Assembly: GCF_000412675.1 (NCBI RefSeq)
Contig: NC_021505.1
Coordinates: forward strand, 5,760,501 to 5,824,500
Direction: 5' to 3'
Origin: Pseudomonas putida NBRC 14164
GTDB taxonomy: Bacteria > Pseudomonadota > Gammaproteobacteria > Pseudomonadales > Pseudomonadaceae
Length of the DNA stretch: 64,000 nucleotides
The notes beneath the pieces were generated by a model that made no database searches, was not told the DNA's origin, and worked only from the letters and a program-made list of their open reading frames with translations. Positions 35,177 through 44,511 of this stretch are shown here, one piece after another. A program made the position numbers and the translations under genes. How positions within the stretch are numbered: position 1 is the stretch's first letter; the number at the start of each line of letters is the position of its first letter.

Positions 35177-35244
35177 GGGCCCTTTCGCGGGCTCGCCCGC
35201 TCCCACATTGAAATGTGTACGCCAATCCGTAGGGGAGCGGGCAA
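35177..35244. repeat. Degenerate REP pair
   Basis: CCTTTCGCGGGCTCGCCCGC TCCCACA is a good copy; the inverted partner at about 35230-35244 (GGGGAGCGGGCAA) is eroded. It lies between the convergent trmL and secB. Confidence 0.7.
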
Positions 35245-35245
35245 C

Positions 35246-35274
35246 AAAAAAGCGCCCCGAGAGGCGCTTTCTTG
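35246..35274. terminator. Terminator between trmL and secB
   Basis: AAGCGCC-CCGAGA-GGCGCTT with an A run on the left and TTTCTTG on the right forms a terminator. It is strongest for secB on the minus strand, where it is followed by TTTTTTGTT. Confidence 0.85.
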
Positions 35275-35287
35275 ATACCGGCAGTGA

Positions 35288-35773
35288 TTACTGTACGGTC
35301 GGCACTTCGCCGGCTTCCTGCATGCGCTGCATTTCTTGCGCGTACAGGGCGTCGAAGTTGACCGGCGACAGCATCAGGGCCGGGAACGAACCACGGGTCA
35401 CCAGGCTGTCCAGGGTCTCGCGGGCGTACGGGAACAGGATGTTCGGGCAGAACGCACCCAGGGTGTGGCTCATCGAAGCCGCATCCAGGTTGGCGATCAG
35501 GAAGATACCGGCCTGCTGCACTTCAGCAATGAAAGCCACTTCGTCACCGTTCTTGACGGTTACCGACAGGGTCAACACCACTTCGTGGAAGTCACCTTCC
35601 AGGGCTTTCTGCTTGGTGTTCAGGTCCAGCGCAACGCTCGGCTCCCAGGTCTGACGGAAGATCTGCGGGCTTTTCGGGGCCTCGAACGACAGGTCGCGCA
35701 CATAGATGCGCTGCAGGGAGAACTGAGGGCTGTTGTCTTCTGCAGCAGCGCCGTTGGTCTGTTGGTCAGTCAT
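35288..35773 (-). CDS. secB: Protein-export chaperone SecB
   Basis: SecB is a tetrameric cytosolic chaperone that keeps preproteins unfolded and hands them to SecA. It has 161 aa with QRIYVRDLSFEAPKSPQIF, shown as IYVRDLSFEAP, and the C-terminal FPYARETLDSLVTRGSFP segment (shown as PYARETLDSLVTRGSFP). It is last in the rhodanese-grxC-secB operon, the same order as in enterics. Confidence 0.97.
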   Translation of the reverse strand: MTDQQTNGAAAEDNSPQFSLQRIYVRDLSFEAPKSPQIFRQTWEPSVALDLNTKQKALEGDFHEVVLTLSVTVKNGDEVAFIAEVQQAGIFLIANLDAASMSHTLGAFCPNILFPYARETLDSLVTRGSFPALMLSPVNFDALYAQEMQRMQEAGEVPTVQ

Positions 35774-35812
35774 GGCAGGTCCTTATCCTAATGTTTTTGA
35801 ATGCAGTGCAAA

Positions 35813-36067
35813 TCAGGCCGCCAGCAGCGCGTCGAGCTTGCCGGCGCGCTCCAGGGCATAAAGGTCATCGCATCCACCGACATGGGTGCTGCCGATCCAG
35901 ATCTGCGGCACCGACGTACGGCCAGCCTTCTGGCTCATCTCGGCACGAACCTGCGGCTTGCCGTCGACCTTGATTTCCTCGAAGGCCACGCCCTTGCTCT
36001 CGAGCAGGTACTTGGCGCGCATGCAGTAGGGGCAGTAGTCGCTGGAATAGACGATGACGGGCTTCAT
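35813..36067 (-). CDS. grxC: Glutaredoxin 3
   Basis: GrxC is a dithiol glutaredoxin that uses glutathione to reduce disulfides. It has 84 aa. The active site CPYC occupies residues 12-15 (YSSDYCPYCMRAK). The cis-Pro TSVPQIWIG and the GGCDDLYALE motif bind glutathione. It lies 1 bp after the rhodanese gene and 39 bp before secB. Confidence 0.97.
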   Translation of the reverse strand: MKPVIVYSSDYCPYCMRAKYLLESKGVAFEEIKVDGKPQVRAEMSQKAGRTSVPQIWIGSTHVGGCDDLYALERAGKLDALLAA

Positions 36068-36068
36068 A

Positions 36069-36482
36069 TCACTTCACCAGGGGCAGGTTATCGGCTTTCC
36101 AGCTGGAAACGCCACCGCTCAGTTTGGCGGCGGTGTAACCAGCCTTGAGCAGTTCGCGGCAGTGGGTGCCGGACTGCTGGCCCATCGCGTCGACGACGAT
36201 CAGGGTCTTCTCTTTGTGCTTGTCCAGCTCGCTCATGCGGGCGGCCAGCTTGTCCTGCGGAATGTTGATCGCACCGACGATGTGGCCGGCGGCGTATTCC
36301 TTGGCAGTACGGATGTCGATGACCAGGCCCTTGTCGGCATTGACCAGGGCGGTCAGTTGGCCATTGCTCAGGCTCTGGCCGCCGCGGCGGATTTCATTGA
36401 GCAGCAGCAGGACCAGCAGAACAACGAAGATCGCAACCAGGATGTAGTGATCTGTCGCGAATTGAATCAGGTGAGCAACCAT
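36069..36482 (-). CDS. Membrane-anchored rhodanese-like protein (YibN type) lacking the catalytic Cys
   Basis: This 137-aa protein has an N-terminal membrane anchor (about residues 13-29, ILVAIFVVLLVLLLL) and one rhodanese fold (VIDIRTAKEYAAGHIVGAINIP). In the loop where active rhodaneses have Cys, the sequence is VVDAMGQQSGTHC, so the nucleophile is missing. E. coli YibN, next to grxC and secB, is built the same way. It starts at ATG 36482; an extension to 36524 is unlikely. Confidence 0.9.
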   Translation of the reverse strand: MVAHLIQFATDHYILVAIFVVLLVLLLLNEIRRGGQSLSNGQLTALVNADKGLVIDIRTAKEYAAGHIVGAINIPQDKLAARMSELDKHKEKTLIVVDAMGQQSGTHCRELLKAGYTAAKLSGGVSSWKADNLPLVK

Positions 36483-36688
36483 CAGCGGTGTTCCAGGCGA
36501 TTGAAAATGCCGGCCAGTATACACAGCCCCCCAGTACCACCAAAGCCCGACGGGCCGGCCGCAAAGGTACCTTCATGTTGCCGCATGGGCCGCGCTGGTC
36601 AGGGAACAGGACGAATATTCGCCGCAGGTGGCGTATTTGCCCTAAAATGCGTGTCTTTATCATCTTTGAACAACCGTGAGTTTGATTG

Positions 36689-38224
36689 ATGACGAGCACG
36701 CCCAAACCCCTGGTCCTGATTATCCTGGATGGCTTCGGCCACAGCGAAATCCCCGAACACAACGCTATCTTTGCCGCCAAAACGCCGGTCTATGATCGCC
36801 TGCGCGCCACCCAGCCGCATGGCCTCATTTCCGGCTCGGGCATGGATGTCGGCCTGCCGGACGGGCAGATGGGCAACTCCGAAGTCGGTCACATGAACCT
36901 GGGGGCCGGCCGCGTCGTCTACCAGGACTTCACCCGCGTCACCAAAGCCATCCGCGATGGCGAGTTCTTCGAGAACCCGGTGCTCACCGCTGCCGTGGAC
37001 AAGGCCGCCAGTGCCGGCAAGGCCGTGCACATCCTCGGCCTGCTGTCCGATGGTGGCGTGCACAGCCACCAGGACCACCTGGTGGCCATGGCCGAACTGG
37101 CTGCGCAGCGCGGTGCAGAAAAAATCTACCTGCACGCCTTCCTCGACGGCCGCGACACCCCGCCACGCAGCGCACAGTCGTCCATCGAACTGCTCGACGG
37201 CACGTTCGCCAAGCTGGGCAAGGGCCGCATCGCCACCCTGATCGGCCGCTACTATGCCATGGACCGCGACAACCGCTGGGACCGTGTCAGTGCCGCCTAC
37301 AACCTGATCGTCGACAGCGCCGCCGAGTACACCGCCGACACCGCCCAGGCCGGCCTGGAAGCGGCCTACGCCCGTGACGAAAGCGACGAGTTCGTCAAAG
37401 CCACGCGCATTGGTGAAGCGGTCAAGGTTGAAGATGGCGATGCCGTGATCTTCATGAACTTCCGCGCCGACCGCGCCCGCGAACTGTCGCGTGCGTTCGT
37501 CGAAGCCGACTTCAACGAGTTCCCGCGTGCCCGCCTGCCAAAACTGGCGGCCTACATCGGCCTGACCCAGTACTCGGCCAAGATCCCCGCCCCCGCAGCC
37601 TTTGCACCGTCCAGCCTGAACAATGTGCTGGGCGAGTACCTGGCCAAGAACGGCAAGACCCAGCTGCGCATCGCCGAGACCGAGAAGTACGCTCACGTTA
37701 CCTTCTTCTTCTCGGGCGGGCGTGAAGAGCCGTTCGAAGGCGAAGAACGCATCCTGATCCCGTCGCCAAAGGTTGCCACCTACGACCTGCAGCCGGAAAT
37801 GAACGCACCAGAAGTGACCGACCGCATTGTCGAAGCCATCGAGCAGCAGCGGTACGACGTGATCGTGGTCAACTACGCCAACGGCGACATGGTCGGCCAC
37901 ACAGGCGTGTTCGAGGCGGCGGTCAAGGCGGTCGAAGCGCTGGATACCTGTGTAGGGCGCATTGTCGAAGCGCTGGACAAGGTGGACGGCGAAGCGCTGA
38001 TCACCGCCGATCACGGCAACGTCGAGCAGATGGAAGACGAATGCACCGGCCAGGCGCACACCGCGCACACCACCGAGCCGGTACCGTTCATCTATGTGGG
38101 CAAGCGCAACGTCAAGGTACGCGATGGCGGCGTGCTGGCCGACGTGGCGCCGACCATGCTGAAGCTGCTGGGGCTGGAAAAGCCGGTGGAAATGACCGGT
38201 ACGTCGATCCTGGTCGACGCCTGA
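36689..38224 (+). CDS. gpmI: 2,3-bisphosphoglycerate-independent phosphoglycerate mutase
   Basis: GpmI interconverts 3- and 2-phosphoglycerate with two Mn ions and a phosphoserine. It has 511 aa from ATG 36689 (a TTG one codon upstream is less likely). The catalytic Ser is in GQMGNSEVGHMNLGAGR. Metal ligands appear in LVLIILDGFG, NYANGDMVGHTG and TADHGNVEQM. It is divergent from the rhodanese-grxC-secB operon. Confidence 0.98.
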   Translation: MTSTPKPLVLIILDGFGHSEIPEHNAIFAAKTPVYDRLRATQPHGLISGSGMDVGLPDGQMGNSEVGHMNLGAGRVVYQDFTRVTKAIRDGEFFENPVLTAAVDKAASAGKAVHILGLLSDGGVHSHQDHLVAMAELAAQRGAEKIYLHAFLDGRDTPPRSAQSSIELLDGTFAKLGKGRIATLIGRYYAMDRDNRWDRVSAAYNLIVDSAAEYTADTAQAGLEAAYARDESDEFVKATRIGEAVKVEDGDAVIFMNFRADRARELSRAFVEADFNEFPRARLPKLAAYIGLTQYSAKIPAPAAFAPSSLNNVLGEYLAKNGKTQLRIAETEKYAHVTFFFSGGREEPFEGEERILIPSPKVATYDLQPEMNAPEVTDRIVEAIEQQRYDVIVVNYANGDMVGHTGVFEAAVKAVEALDTCVGRIVEALDKVDGEALITADHGNVEQMEDECTGQAHTAHTTEPVPFIYVGKRNVKVRDGGVLADVAPTMLKLLGLEKPVEMTGTSILVDA

Positions 38225-38235
38225 TTCGGTGTATC

Positions 38236-38342
38236 GGGGCCGCTTCGCGACCCTTCGCGGGCACGCCCGCTCCCACAGAACCGGCTGCACTCGCTGCTTT
38301 TGTGGGAGCGGGCATGCCTGCGAAGGGCCGCGAAGCGGCCCC
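38236..38342. repeat. REP pair, CGCGGGCACGCCCGCTCCCACAG type
   Basis: Inverted copies of TTCGCGGGCACGCCCGCTCC and GGAGCGGGCATGCCTGCGAA lie between GC-rich end hairpins, within the 230-bp gap between gpmI and envC. Confidence 0.9.
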
Positions 38343-38454
38343 AATTGCACATGAATTCCAGACCAACGCCCCCCTGCTCCCGCAGCGAGGCGTTTTTTTT
38401 GCCCGCCCGGGCGGGCATACTAGGCCAGTCTCCATCCTTGGTACGCCAAACCCC

Positions 38455-39771
38455 ATGCTTCGCGCCCTGATCCTCCTAGCCCTGTCTTGCCTGCTCAGCC
38501 CGGCCTTCGCCGATGAGCGTGCGCAGACCCAGCAGCAACTGGACGCCACCCGCCAGGACATTGCCGAGCTCAAGAAGACGCTGGGCAAGCTCCAGGAAGA
38601 AAAGGCCGGCGTGCAAAAGGACCTCAAAGCCACCGAGACCGACATCGGCAATCTCGAAAAACAGGTGGAGGCTCTACAGCAAGAGCTAAAAAAGACCGAG
38701 GGCGATCTGGAGCGCCTTGAAACCGAGAAAAAAAAACTCCAGAGCGCCCGCGTTGAACAACAGCGACTGATCGCCATTCAGGCCCGGTCGGCCTACCAGA
38801 ACAACGGCCGCGAGGAATACCTCAAGCTGCTGCTCAACCAGCAGAACCCCGAGAAGTTCGCGCGCACCCTCACCTACTACGATTACCTGAGCAAGGCGCG
38901 CCTGGAGCAATTGCGCACCTTCAACGAGACCTTGCGCCAGCTGGCCAACGTCGAACAGGACATTGCCGGCCAGCAGCAACAGTTGCTGGCCCAGCGCGCC
39001 GACCTCGACAGCCGCCGCCAGGCCCTGGAAGCCGAGCGAAGCAAGCGCCAGCAGGTGCTGGCCAAGCTCAATGGCGACATGAAGGACCGCGACCAGAAGT
39101 TGCAGGCCCGCGAGCAGGACCAGGCCGACCTGGCCAAAGTCCTCAAGACCATCGAGGAAACCCTGGCCCGACAGGCCCGCGAAGCTGAAGAGGCGCGCAA
39201 GAAAGCCTTGCTGGCCCAGCAGGAAGCGGAAAAACGCCGCCAGCAGGAGGCCCTGGCCGCTGCCGCTGCCCGCGAACGGGCCCAGGCACCTGTGGAGCCC
39301 GTGGAGCCACCGAAAAAGGCTCGTACCACCCTCGGCCCGATGGTTTCCACCGACGGTGCAAGCTACGGCGGCGCATTTTCTTCGGCGCGGGGAAAACTTC
39401 CATGGCCCGTGAACGGTCGATTGCTGGCACGCTTCGGTGATGCCCGCGGCAGCGACGCCCGTGCAAAGTGGGACGGGGTGATGATCAGCGCCAACCCGGG
39501 CACCCAGGTACGTGCGGTGCACGGCGGGCGCGTGGTGTTCGCCGACTGGTTGCGCGGCGCCGGGCTTCTGGTCATTCTCGACCATGGCAACGGTTACCTG
39601 AGCCTGTACGGCCACAACCAGAGCCTGCTCAAGAGCGCCGGTGATATCGTCAAGGCCGGTGAAGCCATTTCCACCGTTGGCGACAGCGGTGGCCAGGACG
39701 CGGCAGGCTTGTACTTCGCCATCCGCCAGCAGGGTCGGCCTACCGACCCTTCGCAGTGGTGCCGGGGCTAG
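38455..39771 (+). CDS. envC: EnvC-type murein hydrolase activator with degenerate LytM domain
   Basis: EnvC sits in the periplasm and activates the division amidases AmiA/AmiB. It has 438 aa from ATG 38455: a signal peptide (residues 1-20, cut after AFA), a long coiled coil (about 22-280) rich in Gln, Glu and Lys, and a C-terminal LytM/M23 fold (about 320-438). The metal ligands of active M23 enzymes are absent: the usual HxGxD is AKWDGVMIS and the HxH-type HFE is LYFAIRQQG. This is as in E. coli EnvC, so no peptidase activity is expected. It precedes ctpA. Confidence 0.94.
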   Translation: MLRALILLALSCLLSPAFADERAQTQQQLDATRQDIAELKKTLGKLQEEKAGVQKDLKATETDIGNLEKQVEALQQELKKTEGDLERLETEKKKLQSARVEQQRLIAIQARSAYQNNGREEYLKLLLNQQNPEKFARTLTYYDYLSKARLEQLRTFNETLRQLANVEQDIAGQQQQLLAQRADLDSRRQALEAERSKRQQVLAKLNGDMKDRDQKLQAREQDQADLAKVLKTIEETLARQAREAEEARKKALLAQQEAEKRRQQEALAAAAARERAQAPVEPVEPPKKARTTLGPMVSTDGASYGGAFSSARGKLPWPVNGRLLARFGDARGSDARAKWDGVMISANPGTQVRAVHGGRVVFADWLRGAGLLVILDHGNGYLSLYGHNQSLLKSAGDIVKAGEAISTVGDSGGQDAAGLYFAIRQQGRPTDPSQWCRG

Positions 39772-39849
39772 TCAAATTTCTACGGCGTAGCCTGAATGCT
39801 GCGCCGATGCTCCCCACGGAGCGCTTACAGGATCAGGAGTTCGTTCGAC

Positions 39850-41166
39850 ATGCTGCACTCGCCTCGTCTCACCCAGCTGGCCCTGTCCATCGCCCTGGCG
39901 GTCGGCGCGCCCCTGGCCACCGCCGCAGAGCCGGCCAAGGCCGCCGCAGTGCCAGCCACCGAGGTGACCGCCAAGGCACCGCTGCCGCTGGAAGAGCTGC
40001 GCACCTTCGCCGAGGTCATGGACCGCATCAAGGCTGCCTACGTCGAACCGGTGGATGACAAGACCCTGCTGGAAAACGCCATCAAGGGCATGCTCAGCAA
40101 CCTTGACCCGCACTCCGCCTACCTCGGCCCCGAGGACTTCCAGGAGCTGCAGGAAAGCACCAGCGGCGAGTTCGGTGGGCTAGGCATCGAAGTGGGCCAG
40201 GAAGACGGCTTCATCAAGGTGGTCTCGCCCATCGACGACACCCCGGCTTCGCGTGCCGGTGTGCAGGCGGGCGACCTGATCGTCAAGATCAACGGCGCCC
40301 CGACCCGTGGCCAGACCATGACCGAAGCGGTCGACAAGATGCGCGGCAAGATCGGCGAGAAGATCACCCTGACCCTGGTGCGCGACGGCGGCAATCCGTT
40401 CGACGTGACGCTGGCCCGCGCAGTCATCCAGGTCAAGAGCGTGAAGAGCCAGTTGCTGGAGAACGACTACGGCTACATCCGCATCACCCAGTTCCAGGTC
40501 AAGACCGGCGACGAAGTGGGCAAGGCGCTGGCCAAGCTGCGCAAGGACAACGGCAAGAAGTTGCGCGGGGTAGTGCTGGACCTGCGCAACAACCCGGGCG
40601 GCGTGCTGCAGTCGGCGGTAGAAGTGGCCGACCACTTCCTGACCAAGGGCCTGATCGTCTACACCAAGGGCCGCATCGCCAACTCCGAACTGCGCTTCTC
40701 GGCCGACCCGGCCGACGCCAGCGAAGGCGTACCACTGGTGGTGCTGATCAACGGCGGCAGTGCCTCGGCCTCCGAGATCGTCGCCGGTGCCCTGCAGGAC
40801 CAGAAGCGCGCCGTGCTGATGGGTACCGACAGCTTCGGCAAAGGCTCGGTGCAGACCGTGCTGCCGCTGGCCAACGACCGCGCCCTGAAACTCACCACCG
40901 CGCTGTACTACACCCCCAACGGCCGCTCGATCCAGGCCCAGGGCATCGTGCCGGACATCGAAGTGCGCCCGGCCAAGCTCACCGCCGAAGTCGACACCGA
41001 AAACTTCAAGGAAGCCGACCTGCAGGGCCACTTGGGCAACGGCAACGGCGGCGCCGACCGCCCGACCGGCAGCAGCAAGCGCAAGGAACGCCCGCAGGAT
41101 GATGACTTCCAGCTGAGCCAGGCCCTGAGCCTGCTCAAAGGGCTGAACATCACCTCGGGCAAATGA
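39850..41166 (+). CDS. ctpA: Carboxy-terminal processing protease (S41)
   Basis: This is a periplasmic serine protease of the CtpA/Prc family that trims or degrades envelope proteins, in pseudomonads often cell-wall hydrolases. It has 438 aa from ATG 39850. The signal peptide ends at about residue 25 (ATAAEP). The PDZ domain (EFGGLGIEVGQEDGFIKVVS, about 95-180) is followed by the catalytic Ser in INGGSASASEIV and Lys in TDSFGKGSVQT. It sits between envC and yibQ, which it overlaps by 4 bp, consistent with a cell-wall role. Confidence 0.95.
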   Translation: MLHSPRLTQLALSIALAVGAPLATAAEPAKAAAVPATEVTAKAPLPLEELRTFAEVMDRIKAAYVEPVDDKTLLENAIKGMLSNLDPHSAYLGPEDFQELQESTSGEFGGLGIEVGQEDGFIKVVSPIDDTPASRAGVQAGDLIVKINGAPTRGQTMTEAVDKMRGKIGEKITLTLVRDGGNPFDVTLARAVIQVKSVKSQLLENDYGYIRITQFQVKTGDEVGKALAKLRKDNGKKLRGVVLDLRNNPGGVLQSAVEVADHFLTKGLIVYTKGRIANSELRFSADPADASEGVPLVVLINGGSASASEIVAGALQDQKRAVLMGTDSFGKGSVQTVLPLANDRALKLTTALYYTPNGRSIQAQGIVPDIEVRPAKLTAEVDTENFKEADLQGHLGNGNGGADRPTGSSKRKERPQDDDFQLSQALSLLKGLNITSGK

Positions 41167-41942
41167 TCCACACGATGCGTTACCTGCTGTGTCTGCTGTT
41201 CTGCCTGTTGGCCGGGGTCGCGCAAGCGGCGCCGGCCGGCAAGGCCTACATGAGCATCATCATCGACGACCTGGGCCAGAGCCCCGACCGTGACAGCCGA
41301 ACCCTTGCCCTGCCTGGGCCGGTGACCATGGCTATCATGCCCGACACCCCGCACGCCAGCGACTTCGCCCGCCAAGCCCACAAGGCGGGCAAGACGGTGA
41401 TCCTGCACATGCCCATGGACCCGGCCACCGGGCCGTATGCCTGGCACCCGGGCATCGCCATCGACGAACTGGCCCGCCGCCTGGAGGCGGCCTTGGCGAA
41501 GGTGCCCTACGCCGCCGGCATCAACAACCACATGGGCAGCCGCATGACGGCACAGCGCGAACCGATGGCCTGGTTGATGGGTGAACTGCAGCAACGCCAC
41601 CTGTTCTTCGTCGACAGCCGCACCAGCGCCGCCACCGTGGCCGCAGCCGAGGCCCAGCGCATCGGCCTGGCCCACGTTTCGCGGGATGTGTTCCTCGACG
41701 ATGTGCGCACAACCGAGGCGATCACCGGGCAGTTGCAGCAAGGCATCGCCCTGGCGCGCAAGCAAGGGTCTGCAGTATTGATCGGGCATCCTTACCCACA
41801 AACCCTCGAAGTGCTGGAACGGGCACTGCCACAGCTCAAGGCCCAGGGCATCGAACTGATCAGGCTCAGCCAGATGATCGCCGTGCGCAGCAACCAGGCG
41901 ATGCCTGGGCATGGCAAGAATGGCCGCTACACCAATCGCTGA
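41163..41942 (+). CDS. yibQ: Divergent polysaccharide deacetylase (YibQ type)
   Basis: This 259-aa protein has a signal peptide (residues 5-22, LLCLLFCLLAGVAQA) and a DUF610/YibQ domain, a divergent polysaccharide deacetylase fold. Recognisable segments are IIIDDLGQSPDRDSRTL, ILHMPMDP and NNHMGSRMT, which carry the Asp and His ligands. The substrate is unknown. It is coupled to ctpA by a 4-bp overlap (ATGA). The order gpmI-envC-yibQ is shared with enterics; ctpA is the insertion typical of pseudomonads. Confidence 0.9.
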   Translation: MIHTMRYLLCLLFCLLAGVAQAAPAGKAYMSIIIDDLGQSPDRDSRTLALPGPVTMAIMPDTPHASDFARQAHKAGKTVILHMPMDPATGPYAWHPGIAIDELARRLEAALAKVPYAAGINNHMGSRMTAQREPMAWLMGELQQRHLFFVDSRTSAATVAAAEAQRIGLAHVSRDVFLDDVRTTEAITGQLQQGIALARKQGSAVLIGHPYPQTLEVLERALPQLKAQGIELIRLSQMIAVRSNQAMPGHGKNGRYTNR

Positions 41943-41948
41943 GAAGCT

Positions 41949-42066
41949 GGGGCTGCTTTGCAGCCCTTCGCGGGCACGCCCGCTCCCACAAGATTGTCAC
42001 AGGGCCTGAAGCCTGCGCGATCCCTGTGGGAGCGGGCATGCCCGCGAAGGGCCGCAAAGCGGCCCC
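41949..42066. repeat. REP pair, CGCGGGCACGCCCGCTCCCACA type
   Basis: Inverted copies of TTCGCGGGCACGCCCGCTCC and GGAGCGGGCATGCCCGCGAA are framed by GGGGCTGCTTTGCAGCCC and GGGCCGCAAAGCGGCCCC, between the convergent yibQ and betT. Confidence 0.92.
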
Positions 42067-42068
42067 AA

Positions 42069-42102
42069 TAAAAAAACCCCGCTAAGTGAGCGGGGTTTTC
42101 TT
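42069..42102. terminator. Bidirectional terminator between yibQ and betT
   Basis: CCCCGCT-AAGTG-AGCGGGG with an A run on one side and TTTTCTTTT on the other forms a symmetric rho-independent terminator. Confidence 0.95.
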
Positions 42103-42117
42103 TTGCATCAACAGCAA

Positions 42118-44121
42118 TCAGCTGTACACACGCCCCAGCAACTGGCGGTGGCTTTCGAACTGATCCAGCACATCACGCACGATCTGCTCCGGCGCAAAGC
42201 CCATCAGGTCATACTCCTGGCTGCCGTCGTGCAGGTACACCTCGGCGCGGTAGTAGCGCTGACGCACTTCCGGTTCGCCTTCAACCGGCGCCTCGCTCGG
42301 CGCGGCCATGTAGCCGTCCAGGCTCACTTCGTAAACGAACGGGTTGCCCTCGTCCATCATCACCCGCAGGCCCATCATGTTGCGCGACTGGCCAACGCGG
42401 GTTTCGACCTCGAAGCCCAGGGTCTGCAACTGCGCGGCCGCTTCTTTCAGCGCCGGGCTGACCTGCTTGTCCATGAAGCGCTGCACCACAGCCTGGGTCG
42501 GTTGCAGCTCCAGCTGGGTCAGGCGCTCGCTGAAACCGCGACGGCCACGGGCGGCCAGCTCGGCGCGTTCGCTTTCTACTGCAACGTCCTGCTTCATGGC
42601 CTTGTACAGGCCGAACATGAACAGCACCAGCACCACCGAGAACGGCAGGCCCGCCAGCACGACCATGGTCTGCATGGCTTCGAAGTTGCCGGCAAACAGC
42701 AGGCCGATGGTGACCAGGGTGATGACCACCGACCAGAACACCACCATCCAGTGCGGGGCGTCTTCGTCGACCTTGCCGCCTTTGCACGACAGGTTGGCCA
42801 TCATCACCGCACCGGAGTCGGCCGGGGTAAGGAACAGCACAAAGCCGACAAATACCGCCACACCAATCACGATCTTCGCCGCCGGGAAGTATTCCAGCAG
42901 CTGGTAGATCGACATTGACGGCTGTTCCAGCGCGGTCTTGCCCAGCTCCACCGCCCCCTGGTTGATCACCAGGTCCAGTGCGGTGTTGCCGAAGATCGAC
43001 AGCCAGGCCAAGGTGAACCCCAGCGGGATCAACAGCACACCGCTGACCAGTTGGCGCACGGTACGGCCCTTGGAGATACGGGCAATGAACATACCGACGA
43101 ACGGGCCCCAGGAGATCCACCAGGCCCAGTAGAACACGGTCCACAGGCCCAGCCAGCGCTCGGACTTGCCGGCTTCGCCTTCGTACACGTACAGGTCGAA
43201 GGTTTTCAGCACGATGCCATTGAGGTAGTCGCCAACGTTCTGCACAAAGCCGTTGAACAGGTGCAGGGTGTTGCCCGCCAGCAGCACGAAGAGCAGCAGG
43301 CCGCTGAACAGCAGGATGTTCAGGTTGGACAGCCGGCGAATGCCGTTTTCCACGCCCGATACCGCTGCCACGGTGGCCACGCCGGCCATGACCAGGATCA
43401 CCACCAACAGGTTGGTCTGGCTGTGCTCCATGCCGAACAGGTACTCAAGGCCCGAGGACACCTGCATCGAGCCGATCCCCAGGTTGGTCACCAGGCCCAG
43501 CAGGGTCACGAACATGCCGAAGATGTCCACCGCGTTGCCGGCAGCACCCTTGACCCAACGCTCACCCACCAGCGGGTACAGCGCCGAGCGCAGTGCCAGC
43601 GGCTGGTTGTGACGGTAGGCGAAGTAACCCACGGCCAGGCCGACCAGGGCGTAGATCGCCCAGCCATGCAGGCCCCAGTGCAGGAAGGTCAGCTGCAGGC
43701 CCTGGCGCGCAGCTTCGAGGCTGGCCGGGGTACCTTCCGGTGGGTTGAAGTAGTGGTCCAGCGGCTCGGAAGCGCCGAAGTACAGCAGCGAAATGCCGAT
43801 GCCGGAAGAGAACAGCATGCCGGCCCAGGCGCCGTAGCTGAAGTCAGGCTGGTCGTCCTTGCCACCCAGCTTGAGCTTGCCGTAATCGGAGAAGGCCAGG
43901 TAGACGACGAACAGCAGGTAACCACAGATCACCAGCATGTAGTACCAGCCAAAGGTACGCGTCAGCCATTTCTGGGCCACGCCCAGCACCTGGCCGGCAG
44001 TATCGGGTACAGCGATCAGCAAGGCAGTCAGAACAAGGATCATCAGCGCGGAGGTGAAGAACACTACGCGGTTGACCCGTACCCTCTCGGCGGGGGGCTT
44101 GGTAAGTGAGGCAGAACTCAT
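42118..44121 (-). CDS. betT: High-affinity choline transporter (BCCT family)
   Basis: BetT is a proton-coupled choline symporter of the BCCT family with 12 helices, 667 aa. The Trp-rich helix 8 segment FYWAWWISWGPFVGMFIARIS (shown as WAWWISWGPFVGMF) binds the quaternary ammonium group. A long cytosolic C-terminal tail (about residues 510-667), like that of E. coli and P. syringae BetT, probably senses osmotic strength. It is divergent from betIBA and supplies choline for that pathway. Confidence 0.94.
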   Translation of the reverse strand: MSSASLTKPPAERVRVNRVVFFTSALMILVLTALLIAVPDTAGQVLGVAQKWLTRTFGWYYMLVICGYLLFVVYLAFSDYGKLKLGGKDDQPDFSYGAWAGMLFSSGIGISLLYFGASEPLDHYFNPPEGTPASLEAARQGLQLTFLHWGLHGWAIYALVGLAVGYFAYRHNQPLALRSALYPLVGERWVKGAAGNAVDIFGMFVTLLGLVTNLGIGSMQVSSGLEYLFGMEHSQTNLLVVILVMAGVATVAAVSGVENGIRRLSNLNILLFSGLLLFVLLAGNTLHLFNGFVQNVGDYLNGIVLKTFDLYVYEGEAGKSERWLGLWTVFYWAWWISWGPFVGMFIARISKGRTVRQLVSGVLLIPLGFTLAWLSIFGNTALDLVINQGAVELGKTALEQPSMSIYQLLEYFPAAKIVIGVAVFVGFVLFLTPADSGAVMMANLSCKGGKVDEDAPHWMVVFWSVVITLVTIGLLFAGNFEAMQTMVVLAGLPFSVVLVLFMFGLYKAMKQDVAVESERAELAARGRRGFSERLTQLELQPTQAVVQRFMDKQVSPALKEAAAQLQTLGFEVETRVGQSRNMMGLRVMMDEGNPFVYEVSLDGYMAAPSEAPVEGEPEVRQRYYRAEVYLHDGSQEYDLMGFAPEQIVRDVLDQFESHRQLLGRVYS

Positions 44122-44511
44122 TGCACGAATGCTCCGGGCAGTACGGCTTTGTGGAGGCTAATCATTCTTTCCCGAGCAATTGGTGGAATATCCCCACTGC
44201 GTCAGGTGTTATAAAAGCACCCTGGAAACCGTGATCCCGAATCGATACGTTGCAAAAAAACAGACAGGTGGCCTGCAGAAAATGCCCACGCATCCGCAGA
44301 GGTGCGCGCATTCGTCACAGATCACCCCGCCCGCTCCAAGGGCCTGTCGCAGGGCCAGTGGCCGTACGGCAGAATCTGCATTTCGCATCGCTCATGCCCG
44401 TCAACGCCTTGTATTCCGGGGGTTACGCGATTTCCTGGGGTGTCAATCCGTGCCTTCTTGACCGCCTGAAAAACTGTCAATGGCACAAATTGTCGCAGAG
44501 CTTATTCTTTA
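44122..44511. other. Long betT/betI upstream region without gene
   Basis: These 390 bp hold no convincing coding frame. They carry the betT promoter side and possibly activator sites, but I recognise no motif other than the BetI operator immediately after it. Confidence 0.5.

Noticed and set aside
38455..39771. Active zinc metallopeptidase of family M23
   Set aside because: The His/Asp metal ligands are replaced (KWDGVM, LYFAIR), so an EnvC-type activator is the better call.
44478..44494. Sigma-54 promoter before betI (TGGCACAAATTGTCGC)
   Set aside because: The GG and GC are 11 bases apart instead of 10 and the -12 box is poor. Sigma-54 promoters tolerate no such change.
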